Shown: piece after piece, positions 46,891-55,839 of the stretch
How the letters are laid out: each line of letters starts with the position of its first letter
How positions within the stretch are numbered: position 1 is the first letter of the stretch
DNA from: a candidate division BRC1 bacterium HGW-BRC1-1
GTDB lineage: Bacteria > Sumerlaeota > Sumerlaeia > Sumerlaeales > Sumerlaeaceae
Assembly (NCBI GenBank): GCA_002842095.1
Contig: PHCB01000007.1
Location: 124,001-188,000, forward strand
Reading direction: 5' to 3'
DNA length: 64,000 nucleotides
Notes under the pieces: model-generated
Databases searched by the model: none
The model's input: the letters and a program-made list of their open reading frames with translations, nothing else
What the model was told of the DNA's origin: nothing
Program-made: the position numbers and the translations under genes

Positions 46891-48036
46891 TTACCGATTT
46901 GCGCGCATCTCGTTCATGGAACGGTCGAGAAACGCCTTCACGAGAGGTTGCTGCTGTTCGTGTTCCAGGAGAAAGGCGTCGTGCCCGTAGTCGCTGTGGA
47001 TCTCGCAATAGGTCGAGTCGCCGTCGGCGCGGCGGATGGCCTGGGCCACTTCCTTCATCTGATAGGGCGGGTAGAGCCAGTCGCTAGAATAGGCAATGAG
47101 AAGGAAGCGGGCATCGATGTCGCGGAAGGCGGCGGTGAGGGACGGGTGCCCCTGGCCGAGATCGCAGTAGTCGAGGGCCTTGGTGAGGTAGAGGAGCGAG
47201 TTGGCGTCGAAGCGTTTCACGAAACTCTGGCCCTGATGGTCGAGGTAGGTTTCGACCTCGAACTCCGCCTGAAAATCGTAGCCCACGCGCTCGCGGGTGC
47301 GCAGGCGGCGGCCGAATTTGTGCTCCATGCCCTTGTCGGAAAGGTAGGTGATGTGGCCCACCATGCGAGCAAGTTTCAGGCCTTTCTCGGGGCGCAGGCC
47401 ATCGGCGTAGTAATCGCCGTGGCGCCAGTTGTCGTCGGCCATCACGGCGCGGCGGGCCACTTCGTTAAAGGCGATCTGTTGGGCGGAGTGACGGTGGGTG
47501 GTGGCGAGGGCCACGACGGATTGCACCATGTCGGGGTGTGTGACGGCCCATTGCAGCGCCTGCATGCCGCCCATGGAACCTCCGGCGACGGACAGGAGAC
47601 GGCGCACGCCAAGGTGCTGCACGAGTTCCTTCTGCACGTTGACCATGTCGCGAATGGTGATGACGGGGAAGCTCATGCCATAGGGGCGATTGGTGGCGGG
47701 ATTGATGGAGGCGGGGCCGGTGGTGCCGTAGCAACTGCCCAGTACATTGGCGCAGATCACGAAGTAGCGGTCGGTATCAAAACCCTTGTTGGGGCCGATC
47801 ATCACGTCCCACCAACCGGGCTTGCCCTGGCCGGGTAGGAAGCCCGCCGCGTGGGCGCCGCCACTGAGGGCGTGGCACACGAGAATGGCGTTGTCGCCCT
47901 CTTCGTTCAGGGTTCCGTAGGTTTCGTAGGCCACCGTAACGGGGCCGAAGGTAATGCCGCTATCGAGTTGGATGCCGTCGGGGAAAAGCTCCGTGGTTTT
48001 GGGTTCCACTTCGCCGATACTTTGATTGTCGCTCAT
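46891..48036 (-). CDS. metX: homoserine O-acetyltransferase (MetX family)
   Basis: A 381-residue alpha/beta hydrolase-fold acyltransferase. The nucleophile is Ser154 in AGGSMGGMQ, with the Asp in AYSSDWLYPP and the His in YGHDAFLLEH completing the triad. It acylates homoserine from acetyl-CoA (some MetX enzymes use succinyl-CoA). The pathway continues with MetY upstream. The start at 48036 (MSDNQS) is supported by an AGG upstream and by the family; the frame is open 21 codons more. Confidence 0.95.
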   Translation of the reverse strand: MSDNQSIGEVEPKTTELFPDGIQLDSGITFGPVTVAYETYGTLNEEGDNAILVCHALSGGAHAAGFLPGQGKPGWWDVMIGPNKGFDTDRYFVICANVLGSCYGTTGPASINPATNRPYGMSFPVITIRDMVNVQKELVQHLGVRRLLSVAGGSMGGMQALQWAVTHPDMVQSVVALATTHRHSAQQIAFNEVARRAVMADDNWRHGDYYADGLRPEKGLKLARMVGHITYLSDKGMEHKFGRRLRTRERVGYDFQAEFEVETYLDHQGQSFVKRFDANSLLYLTKALDYCDLGQGHPSLTAAFRDIDARFLLIAYSSDWLYPPYQMKEVAQAIRRADGDSTYCEIHSDYGHDAFLLEHEQQQPLVKAFLDRSMNEMRANR

Positions 48037-48142
48037 GGGCCTGCCATTTGAAAGACCTTGGAAATCAGCGGGGGGCGCTTGGGGTGCGCCCGCCCGCATA
48101 TCCAGAGTCTCGATTTTACGATTTCTTCCGCGTGGTGGTGGG

Positions 48143-49453
48143 TCAGGCCTGACTTGCTTTGATGGCCTGATCCAGATCCGCGAGGATGTCGTCGATGTCC
48201 TCTATGCCGATGGACAGACGGATAAAATCGGCCGTAACACCGGTACTCAACTGTTCTTCTTCATTGAGCTGTTGGTGGGTTGTGGAGGCCGGATGGATGA
48301 TGAGGCTCTTCGCGTCGCCGATGTTGGCCAGGTGGCTGAGGAGCTTCACCGAATTGATGAGCTTCTTGCCTGCTTCGAGGCCGCCCTTGATGCCGAATCC
48401 GATGATGGCGCCGGCTTTGCCATTGAGATATTTTTTCGCGTTGGCGTGGCCTGCGTGCGCCGGAAGGCCGGGGTAGTTCACCCATGCCACGGAGGGGTTC
48501 TTCTCCAGCCATTCCGCAACCTTCTGGGCGTTTTCGCAGTGGCGGCCCATGCGCAGGGGAAGTGTTTCCAGACCCTGCAGAATCTGCCAGGAGTTGAACG
48601 GCGAGATGCACGGACCCATGTCGCGCATGCCGGTGACGCGGGCGCGCAGGATGAACGAGGCTCCCTTGACGACGGCCTTGTCGTGCAGCCCGAAGAAGTC
48701 ATCGAAGACCATGCCGTGGTAGCTGGGGTCGGGCTCGCTGAATTCGGGGAACTTACCGTTGGCCCAATTGAAACGACCGGAGTCGACGATGGCGCCCCCG
48801 ATGGAAGTGCCGTGGCCGCCGATGAATTTGGTCAGGGAGTAGACGATGATGTCTGCGCCGTGATCAAAGGGGCGAAAAATGTGGGGGGCGACGGTGTTGT
48901 CGATGATGAAGGGGATGTTGTTCTTGTGGGCGACGTCGGCAATCTTCTGGAAATCGTCGACGTTGTTCTTCGGATTTCCGATGGACTCCATGTAGACCGC
49001 GCGGGTGTTCTCGTCGATGAGGGCCGCCACGGAGGCGGGGTCGGAAGTGTCGGCGAAGCGCACTTCGATGCCCAGGCGGGGGAAGGCATAGTGGAACAGG
49101 TTATAGGTGCCGCCATAGAGGCAACTGGTCGACACGATGTTCTGTCCGGCCTGGGCAATGTTCAGCAGGGCGAGGGTGATGGCTGCCTGGCCGGAGGCCG
49201 TGGCGAGTGCAGCCACACCGCCGTCGAGGGCGGCGAGGCGCTTCTCCAGCACGTCGGTGGTCGGGTTCATCAGGCGTGTGTAAATGTTGCCGAATTCCTT
49301 CAGCGCGAAAAGGTTGGCGGCGTGGTCGGCGGAGCGGAAGACGTAAGAAGTGGTTTGGTACAGGGGCACGGCGCGTGACAGCGTCACGTCGTCGGCTTCC
49401 TGTCCGGCGTGCAGGGCCAGCGTAGCAGGCTTGAAACCCTTGGGGTCGCTCAT
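48143..49453 (-). CDS. metY: O-acetylhomoserine sulfhydrylase
   Basis: A 436-residue PLP enzyme of the Cys/Met metabolism family. The Schiff-base lysine is in [16 protein letters not shown], and [17 protein letters not shown] and the [14 protein letters not shown] segment fit MetY. It makes homocysteine (or methionine) from O-acetylhomoserine and sulfide (or methanethiol). AGAGGA precedes the ATG. The next gene, metX, makes its substrate. The 157 bases before the start contain a TATACGTATA palindrome (near 49498) but no recognisable SAM riboswitch. Confidence 0.95.
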   Translation of the reverse strand: MSDPKGFKPATLALHAGQEADDVTLSRAVPLYQTTSYVFRSADHAANLFALKEFGNIYTRLMNPTTDVLEKRLAALDGGVAALATASGQAAITLALLNIAQAGQNIVSTSCLYGGTYNLFHYAFPRLGIEVRFADTSDPASVAALIDENTRAVYMESIGNPKNNVDDFQKIADVAHKNNIPFIIDNTVAPHIFRPFDHGADIIVYSLTKFIGGHGTSIGGAIVDSGRFNWANGKFPEFSEPDPSYHGMVFDDFFGLHDKAVVKGASFILRARVTGMRDMGPCISPFNSWQILQGLETLPLRMGRHCENAQKVAEWLEKNPSVAWVNYPGLPAHAGHANAKKYLNGKAGAIIGFGIKGGLEAGKKLINSVKLLSHLANIGDAKSLIIHPASTTHQQLNEEEQLSTGVTADFIRLSIGIEDIDDILADLDQAIKASQA

Positions 49454-49610
49454 GGCAAATCCTCTCTCAAATGCTCGATATTATCGAAGTTGGTTATACG
49501 TATACCTTGGAGGTAGACTTTTTGTTTATTCAGGATCGAATACGTTCCGAATCGGGCATTTTATGCGAGCAGAATGCCGATGTGCTGTGGGTTTTTGCCC
49601 GGTCCGCTTA

Positions 49611-51851
49611 TCAGAGGGGCGGGCTCTGGCTCAGCTCTTCCAGAAGTTCCACGACTTCTTTGTGGTTGTGCAGGGCGAAGCGGGCGTTGGAGCGAGCAAG
49701 ACCCACCTTTATGGTCCAAGCACTCTCGGGCAGGGCACGGAAGAGATCTTCGTCGGTCCAGTCGTCGCCCACGGCGAGCACGAAATCCGGCTTCACGTAG
49801 TCCATGAAGTAATCTGCACCCAGGCCCTTGTTGACGCGACCATTGCGCACCTCCACCACGCGGGCACCTTGCAGCACCTGAATGTTGATGTTGGCGGTGA
49901 ACTGGGTGAGCATGTCACTCAATTCGCGGGCGCGCTGGGGGGCCAGTTCGGGGTTGGACATGCGGTAGTGCCAGACGAGGCTGAAATCTTTTTCCTCCAC
50001 GAAGGAACCGGGAAGTCGGTCGGCTGCCATCTGGAATATGGGGCGAAGTTGTTCTTTCCATGAGGCGTCGATGTGGACCGGGGTTTTCCATTCCTCGCCT
50101 GGCTCACGGATGTAGGCACCGTGTTCAGCCACGAGGCCGACGTCGAGGGAGCCGAGCCATTCCTCGAGGTTGTTTTTCACGCGACCGCTGACGAGTGCCA
50201 CCTTGGTCTTGTCCTGTTCAGCCAGCTTGGTCAGGATGCTGAGGAGCCACTCGCGGGGTTTGGACATGAGGGGATCGCCATAAAAGCCCACAAGGGTGCC
50301 GTCGTAGTCGGTGAGGATGAGGCGCTGTTTGGCGGAACGATAGGCGTCCACAAGTTGGCGGCGCAGGTCGCCGGCCACGATGATGCGCTCGTAATGATGG
50401 CGCTCGCCCCAGGTGGCTTCGAGGGTGCTGAGGAAGTCCTCGGCCCAGCGGATCACGTTATACACCTGAAGGCGATGGCGCATGCCGCGCATACGGCGGC
50501 GTTGTTCCTCGGGTTCCATGGTGAGGGCGGTATGGATCGCTTCGACGATCTCGTGCTTGTTGTTGGGGTTGATGGGGATGGCCTCGCCCAGTTCGCTGGC
50601 GGCACCGGCCATTTCGCTGAGGATGAGGACGCCCTGCTCGTCGCTGCGGCTGGCCACGTATTCCTTGGCGATCAGGTTCATGCCGTCGCGCAGCGGGGTG
50701 ACGAGGGCCACGTCGCTGACGGCGTAGGCGGCCACCAGCGGTTCGATGGACAATTGGCGATACTGGTAAAGTATGGGGGTCCAGTTGTGGGAGCCGAAGC
50801 GGCCGTTTATGGTTCCGACAAGCTGATCGATGCGCTGCTTCATGGTGTCGTATTGGGCGACAGCCTCGCGGGAGGGAACGACAATGGCCACCAGCGTAAC
50901 CTTGCCGCGCCATTCCAGGTGTTCTTCGAGGAAGCATTCGTATGCTTCGAGGCGGGCGGCGATCCCTTTGGTGTAGTCGAGTCGGTCGACCGAAAGAATG
51001 GAGCGGCGCCCCTGAAGGCTTGCCAGAAGATCTTCTTTCGCCTCGGCCACAGCTTGAGAATCGGTCACTTCTGCGAAGCGGTCGAAGTCGATGCCCATGG
51101 GGAAGGTCTCGACCCGCACCACGCGATCTTCGAGTTGAACCGTGCCGAGGGTGTGATCAATGCCGAGTAGGCGCAGCACACATCGCAGATAATATTGGGC
51201 GTAGTCGTGGGTGTGGAAACCGACGAGATCGGCGCCGAGGACGCCATTGAGAATGGCCCGGGCCCAATCGCGGGGGAGCATTCGGAAAATTTCGTAAGCA
51301 GGGAATGGAATGTGGAGGAAGAAGCCGATGCGCAACTGAGGGAACCGTTCGCGCAGCATGCCGGGCAGCAGCATGAGATGGTAGTCGTGAACCCAGACCG
51401 TGTCTCCGGGACGGATGACGCGGGCTACTTCGTCGCAGAAGATGCGGTTGGTTTCCTCGTAAGCTTTCCACTGTTCCGCGTCAAATGTGGCAAAGACGTA
51501 AAAGTAGTGGAAGAGGGGCCACAGGGTGTTGTTGCAGATGCCGAGATAAAAATCTTCGCCCTGTTTGCGGGAGAGATGCACAGGGACGGCACCATAATCA
51601 TCGCGCAGGGTTTTGGTGACTTCTTCGCGATCGGCGTTGGGGATGGGCATGCCGGGCCATCCGATCCAGAGACGATCATCGTTGGAGCCGGGCTTGGCCG
51701 TTTTGCGTTTGCGCAGGTATGTCATTACGCCGGTGGTCAGGCCGCCAGCGCTTTCGTGGTATTCGTAACCGTCGTCGGATCGTTTGATGGTAATGGGGAG
51801 GCGGTTTGAAACAATGATGAGCCGTCCGGTGTGACTTGCTGTCTGAGTCAT
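49611..51851 (-). CDS. bifunctional trehalose-6-phosphate synthase/phosphatase
   Basis: A 746-residue fusion. The N-terminal GT20 synthase (about 1-470) has SNRLP, HDYHLMLLPGML, FFLHIPFPAYEIFR, DRLDYTKGI and RDGMNLIAKEYVA, which bind glucose 6-phosphate and UDP-glucose. The C-terminal HAD phosphatase (about 500-746) starts with ILTDYDGTLVG (nucleophile Asp) and has VALVSGR and VGDDWTDEDLF. Together they make trehalose for osmotic or stress protection. The start at 51851 has CAGGAGC upstream. Bacteria more often carry separate otsA and otsB genes. Confidence 0.94.
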   Translation of the reverse strand: MTQTASHTGRLIIVSNRLPITIKRSDDGYEYHESAGGLTTGVMTYLRKRKTAKPGSNDDRLWIGWPGMPIPNADREEVTKTLRDDYGAVPVHLSRKQGEDFYLGICNNTLWPLFHYFYVFATFDAEQWKAYEETNRIFCDEVARVIRPGDTVWVHDYHLMLLPGMLRERFPQLRIGFFLHIPFPAYEIFRMLPRDWARAILNGVLGADLVGFHTHDYAQYYLRCVLRLLGIDHTLGTVQLEDRVVRVETFPMGIDFDRFAEVTDSQAVAEAKEDLLASLQGRRSILSVDRLDYTKGIAARLEAYECFLEEHLEWRGKVTLVAIVVPSREAVAQYDTMKQRIDQLVGTINGRFGSHNWTPILYQYRQLSIEPLVAAYAVSDVALVTPLRDGMNLIAKEYVASRSDEQGVLILSEMAGAASELGEAIPINPNNKHEIVEAIHTALTMEPEEQRRRMRGMRHRLQVYNVIRWAEDFLSTLEATWGERHHYERIIVAGDLRRQLVDAYRSAKQRLILTDYDGTLVGFYGDPLMSKPREWLLSILTKLAEQDKTKVALVSGRVKNNLEEWLGSLDVGLVAEHGAYIREPGEEWKTPVHIDASWKEQLRPIFQMAADRLPGSFVEEKDFSLVWHYRMSNPELAPQRARELSDMLTQFTANINIQVLQGARVVEVRNGRVNKGLGADYFMDYVKPDFVLAVGDDWTDEDLFRALPESAWTIKVGLARSNARFALHNHKEVVELLEELSQSPPL

Positions 51852-52089
51852 GTTGTTGTTAGCTCCTGTTGTTGGATGGTTATAGAATGGCGCGTTACGC
51901 CCGGAAGGCATGCTCCTCATTTGGGGCGGTTCTTGAGCGCGGTTGCATGCTGCGAATTATCGCATTTAATCAGCCCATATAACCAGACGATGGTGAAAGG
52001 GAAATTGTTCCATGTGGAGAAAAATCGGTGCGGCATTGTCCAATCGAATGCTTGTCCCCTCATCACGCTAAAGGTTAATTCAGATCATC

Positions 52090-53049
52090 ATGACTTCGAT
52101 CCTCAAAACAATCTTCCTCTTTTTTCGAGCCTCCATTAAGCGATACAGCACGTCTGACGGTTCGCGCATGGGGGCGGCCTTCGCGTTCTATTCCATTTTC
52201 TCCATCGTCCCGTTGATCATCATCACCCTGGCGGTGGTTTCCGCCATCTTCGGTTACCGGGTTGCGGAGGAGCAGACCTTCAATACGATGAAGGAGCAGA
52301 TGGGGCCTGCTGTGGCCGAGACGCTGCAGAAGCTGGTGGCAAATTCGCGGAAGACGGCGGAGAGTATCACCGCCACAATCATCGGTACCACTTTGGTATT
52401 GTGGGGCGCATCGAAGTTTTTCATCGAGCTGCGCAAGGGGATGAACGACATCTGGCACGTGGATGAAAACGTTAAGAGGGGCTTCCGTTCGCTGGTCAAA
52501 GACAGGATGGTGGCGCTGGGGCTGACGTTTCTGGGGGGAGCGGTGATGCTGACTTCGGTGGCGCTGTCCACGGTGGTTCAGGTGGCTCGGCGCATGGCTG
52601 AACAGGTGGGCGCGGGTGGCTGGGCCATTGATCTTGCCGCTACGAAGGGCGTTCCACTGGTCACGCTTGTTATCCTGTTCGTGTTGTTTGCCTTTATGTT
52701 CAAGATGGTGCCGGCGGCGAAGATCAGGTGGTGTGATGTGTGGCTTGCGGCGATTGTTACGGCCCTGCTCTTTACCGTGGGTAAGTTTGTGATCGGGTTG
52801 TATCTCGCCCGCACCACAAAGCTGAGCGTGTATGGGGCCGCGGGTAGCCTGGTGGTTATCATGATGTGGGTCTATTATACCTCCCAGATCGTGATTTTCG
52901 GTTCGGCGATGACGGCGGTTTATTCCGAGCGATACGGCAGCCGGAAACATGATGCACTGAAGGAGAAGATGCAGCCCCAAGCGCCCGACCAATTGTACCG
53001 AAAAGCGGGTGGAGGACGGCGCAAGAACCGACCCGTGCCGCCGGGGTGA
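52090..53049 (+). CDS. YihY/BrkB family inner membrane protein
   Basis: A 319-residue membrane protein with about six helices. The family motifs AAFAFYSIFSIVPLIII, FFIELRKGMNDIWHVD and MVPAAKIRWCDVWLAAIVTA are present. It was once called RNase BN, but that activity belongs elsewhere; the actual role is not known. A basic C-terminal tail (KAGGGRRKNRP) is seen. It is divergent from the trehalose gene. Confidence 0.9.
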   Translation: MTSILKTIFLFFRASIKRYSTSDGSRMGAAFAFYSIFSIVPLIIITLAVVSAIFGYRVAEEQTFNTMKEQMGPAVAETLQKLVANSRKTAESITATIIGTTLVLWGASKFFIELRKGMNDIWHVDENVKRGFRSLVKDRMVALGLTFLGGAVMLTSVALSTVVQVARRMAEQVGAGGWAIDLAATKGVPLVTLVILFVLFAFMFKMVPAAKIRWCDVWLAAIVTALLFTVGKFVIGLYLARTTKLSVYGAAGSLVVIMMWVYYTSQIVIFGSAMTAVYSERYGSRKHDALKEKMQPQAPDQLYRKAGGGRRKNRPVPPG

Positions 53050-53052
53050 GGG

Positions 53053-53088
53053 ATGGGAGTTATGGGACGTATGGGAATTATGGGGCCT
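53053..53088. repeat. 9-bp tandem repeat
   Basis: Four units of ATGGGANNT (ATGGGAGTT, ATGGGACGT, ATGGGAATT and the degenerate ATGGGGCCT), four bases after the YihY-family stop. Similar short repeats are common in intergenic DNA. Confidence 0.6.
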
Positions 53089-53118
53089 GCAAGCACCGAC
53101 ATTACCTGACGGATGGTG

Positions 53119-54204
53119 TCAGGATTTCTTCTTCTTTCGCATGGTTGGGCGGGATGAACGATTGGGTTGGGGGCGTCCGGGTGTTTTTTCGAGGCGCGCC
53201 TGCATTTCGCGGGCGGTGTCGAGGCTTGCTCGCTCGGAGATGAGCTTGTGGAAATTGTCGAATCGTTCCTCGTCGAGGGTGCCTTCCTCCACCGCCTGTT
53301 TCACCGCGCAGCCGGGTTCGCTCTGGTGACTGCAATCGGAGAAGCGGCACTTGGCTGCGAGGGCAGCGATGTCGTTGAAGCTGTCGCGAATTCCGGCGTT
53401 GGAATCCCACAGGCCCAGTTCGCGCATGCCGGGATTGTCGATGATCATGCCGCCGTTTTCCAGAATTACCAGTTCGCGGTGGGTGGTGGTGTGGCGTCCG
53501 CGTCCGTCGTCGCGGGTTTCGGCGGTGTTCATCCGCTCCCGGCCCATCAGACTATTAATGAGCGTTGATTTGCCCACACCGGACGACCCGAGAAGCACGG
53601 CGGTTTGACCGGGGCCGAGATACTGGCGCACCAGATCAACCCCCTCGCCGGTTACGTTGCTGATCACGTGGACGGGTGCATCGCGCGCCACGGGGGCAAG
53701 CTCCTCCAGCATTTCCTCGACGTCTTCCGACAGATCCAGTTTCGTTAACAGTACCACGGGTTTCGCCCCGCTTTCGTGGGCGAGGGCGAGGTAGCGCTCG
53801 AGACGGCGCACGTTGAAGTCCGTTACCAGATCGCTCACGATGAGGGCTGTGTCGATGTTGGCGGAGATGACCTGTTCGTCGGCGGGGCGCTCGGGGGAAC
53901 GGCGCGAAAACTTTGTGCGGCGCGGCAGCACGGCATGCACGGTGGCGCGGTCTTCCTCGCCCTTGCGCGGTTTCATGGCGACCCAGTCACCCACCACCGG
54001 AAGCGAGGAGATGCGTTTGGCATTCAGGCGCAGGCGGCCGGCGGGTGTGGCCAGCCATTCGCGTTCGCCGTCGAGCAACGTGAAGTAATTATTGTGGGCA
54101 ATGATGACGCGGGCGGGCTGCATGCCGAGGTATTCGAACTGCTCGAAATCGTCGGCGAAGCCATCGTCCCAACCAAGCTGCTGCAGGGTAATGGGAGGCG
54201 TCAT
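53119..54204 (-). CDS. rsgA: ribosome small subunit-dependent GTPase RsgA
   Basis: A 361-residue circularly permuted GTPase that helps late 30S maturation. An OB fold (about 25-100) comes first, then TKLD (G4), the P-loop GSSGVGKST, RGRHTTTH and DNPGM (G3), and the C-terminal zinc site in CRFSDCSHQSEPGC. The C-terminus is basic (RKKKKS). The start at 54204 (MTPPIT) is chosen by likeness; the frame is open 23 codons upstream. It is divergent from the polyphosphate kinase gene. Confidence 0.95.
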   Translation of the reverse strand: MTPPITLQQLGWDDGFADDFEQFEYLGMQPARVIIAHNNYFTLLDGEREWLATPAGRLRLNAKRISSLPVVGDWVAMKPRKGEEDRATVHAVLPRRTKFSRRSPERPADEQVISANIDTALIVSDLVTDFNVRRLERYLALAHESGAKPVVLLTKLDLSEDVEEMLEELAPVARDAPVHVISNVTGEGVDLVRQYLGPGQTAVLLGSSGVGKSTLINSLMGRERMNTAETRDDGRGRHTTTHRELVILENGGMIIDNPGMRELGLWDSNAGIRDSFNDIAALAAKCRFSDCSHQSEPGCAVKQAVEEGTLDEERFDNFHKLISERASLDTAREMQARLEKTPGRPQPNRSSRPTMRKKKKS

Positions 54205-54340
54205 TGTTGGCCGGGGAATGTTGCGCGGATGTTCATGGAGACAAATCTGTTCTCGTCGCATTGCAATCTGCAAGCACGTCGCGGGGGTAGGTTGCGGATT
54301 GTTTCTTGCAACCTTGAGCGGATGAAGTCATCTAAAGCTG

Positions 54341-54904
54341 ATGCTTGAATCCCTGAACCTTAACGTAAGTCTGGATAAGAAGAAGTATAAAGACCGCATG
54401 AAATCGCTGGGGTTGGAGTTGGAATATCTCCAGCGCGAAGCCCGCACGCGCTTGGTACCGGTGCTGCTTTTGTTCGAAGGGTGGGACGCCTCGGGCAAGG
54501 GCGATTCCATTGCGTCGGTGGTGCAGTACCTCGATCCCCGTGGCTTCAAGGTGGAGGTTTTCGGTTCGCCTTCGGAAGAGGAAAAGCTTCGGCCATTCAC
54601 CTGGCGCTTTTCGGTGAAGCTGCCCGAGCGGGGGCGTTTCGGGATTTTCAATTTTTCCTGGTACAACATACTGCTCCAACGGCGTTTGGCGGGGCGCGTG
54701 GGCAAAGACGCGTGGTACGCCGACCTTCAGCATGCCAACGATCTGGAACGTCAGCTTTCTGACGATGGCACGGTGATCGTAAAAATATGGTTGCACATCA
54801 GCAAGAAGGTGCAGGGCGAGCGGCTCAAGGAATGGGAGGGGGACGAGGCCCAGCACTGGCGGGGGGGGGGCGCACCCACACGCCTTATGCACCGTGGACG
54901 ATGA
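54341..54904 (+). CDS. pap: PPK2-type polyphosphate:AMP phosphotransferase, N-terminal fragment
   Basis: The first 187 codons of a two-domain PPK2 (class II, Pap), which makes ADP from AMP and polyphosphate. Visible are FEGWDASGKGDSI (Walker A) and FNFSWYN in place of the FDRSWYG Walker B of active domains, so this domain looks structural. The frame is lost at a run of ten G (54861-54870), and the expected residues between the kinase core and the APWTM segment (about 25 or more) are absent. The remaining tail in this frame (GAPTRLMHRGR) is not real sequence. See the next entry for the rest. Confidence 0.8.
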   Translation: MLESLNLNVSLDKKKYKDRMKSLGLELEYLQREARTRLVPVLLLFEGWDASGKGDSIASVVQYLDPRGFKVEVFGSPSEEEKLRPFTWRFSVKLPERGRFGIFNFSWYNILLQRRLAGRVGKDAWYADLQHANDLERQLSDDGTVIVKIWLHISKKVQGERLKEWEGDEAQHWRGGGAPTRLMHRGR

Positions 54905-55839
54905 TTGCGGCGGAGGATGATCGCTATCGGCGGGTGGCGGTGATGCAGGCGACGGTGGATGCGGTGCGAAATGCGCTGGATCGCGGAGATGGGCCGAAGC
55001 TTCTCACGTCGGAAGAAATCATGGCCCTGTCGGAGGCTCCTCCGGAGAAACAAAAGAAGGAGCATCCGGATCCGCTGAAGAAAGAGGTCGTCATCCCGCA
55101 GGGGAGTATTCTCGCGAAGGCCGATCTCTCGCTGGAGCTGAGCCGAAAGGCATACGAGACGCGGTTAGAGGATTTGCAGGACCAACTGCGCGAGTTGCAA
55201 TTCCGCTGCTACGCGCAACGGCGCGCGGTGGTGCTGGTGATGGAGGGGTGGGACGCCGGAGGCAAGGGTGGGGCCATCAAGCGGCTCACGGTTAAGCTGG
55301 ATCCGCGCGGCTATGAGGTGATTCCCATTTCAGCACCCACGGATGAGGAGAAGGCGCATCATTACCTGTGGCGCTTCTGGCGGCGGGTCCCGAAGGACGG
55401 GCATCTGGCGGTTTTCGATCGCTCGTGGTATGGTCGCTTGTTGGTGGAGCGTGTGGAGAAGTTTGCCACGCCCGAGCAGTGGCGGCGGGCATTCCATGAG
55501 ATCAACGACTTCGAACGGGCCATTACGGATCACGGCAGTGTGTTGTGCAAATTCTGGTTACAGATTTCTCCGGAAGAACAATTGCGCCGCTTCCGCGCTC
55601 GCGAAGTCACGCCGCGCAAGATGTTCAAACTGACGGACGAAGACTGGCGCAACCGTGCGAAATGGCAGGATTATACCAACGCGGTGGTGGACATGTTGGA
55701 GCAGACCAGCACGCCGTGGGGGCCGTGGACCGTGGTGGAGGCCAACGACAAACTTTGGGCGCGTGTGAAGGTGCTGGAGACGGTCGCGAAAGCAATTGAG
55801 GCATCGCTGGCCGAGGGGAAGAAGAGCAAGCAGCTTTAG
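54787..55839 (+). CDS. pap: PPK2-type polyphosphate:AMP phosphotransferase, C-terminal part
   Basis: This frame truly codes from about 54871 (RTHTPYAPWTMIAAEDDRYR); the first about 28 codons of the ORF are out of frame with the upstream half. After a linker (about 75-110) comes the active PPK2 domain with MEGWDAGGKGGAI (Walker A), DPRGYEVIPI, FDRSWYGRLL (Walker B) and FWLQISPEEQLRRF. It ends with KLTDEDWRNRAKW and PWTVVEANDK. As the domain is intact, it could work alone if translated from an internal start such as MIAAEDDR (ATG 54901). Its stop overlaps by four bases the stop of the opposing CapK-like gene. Confidence 0.82.
   Translation: MVAHQQEGAGRAAQGMGGGRGPALAGGGRTHTPYAPWTMIAAEDDRYRRVAVMQATVDAVRNALDRGDGPKLLTSEEIMALSEAPPEKQKKEHPDPLKKEVVIPQGSILAKADLSLELSRKAYETRLEDLQDQLRELQFRCYAQRRAVVLVMEGWDAGGKGGAIKRLTVKLDPRGYEVIPISAPTDEEKAHHYLWRFWRRVPKDGHLAVFDRSWYGRLLVERVEKFATPEQWRRAFHEINDFERAITDHGSVLCKFWLQISPEEQLRRFRAREVTPRKMFKLTDEDWRNRAKWQDYTNAVVDMLEQTSTPWGPWTVVEANDKLWARVKVLETVAKAIEASLAEGKKSKQL

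Noticed and set aside
46546-49378. Two long plus-strand frames (46546-47838 and 48026-49378) opposite the methionine genes
   Set aside because: Antisense shadows; MetX, MetW and MetY motifs are unambiguous on the minus strand.
49454-49610. Possible SAM riboswitch before metY
   Set aside because: I could not find the paired helices or conserved loops of SAM-I, SAM-II or related classes; only a short TATACGTATA palindrome is present.
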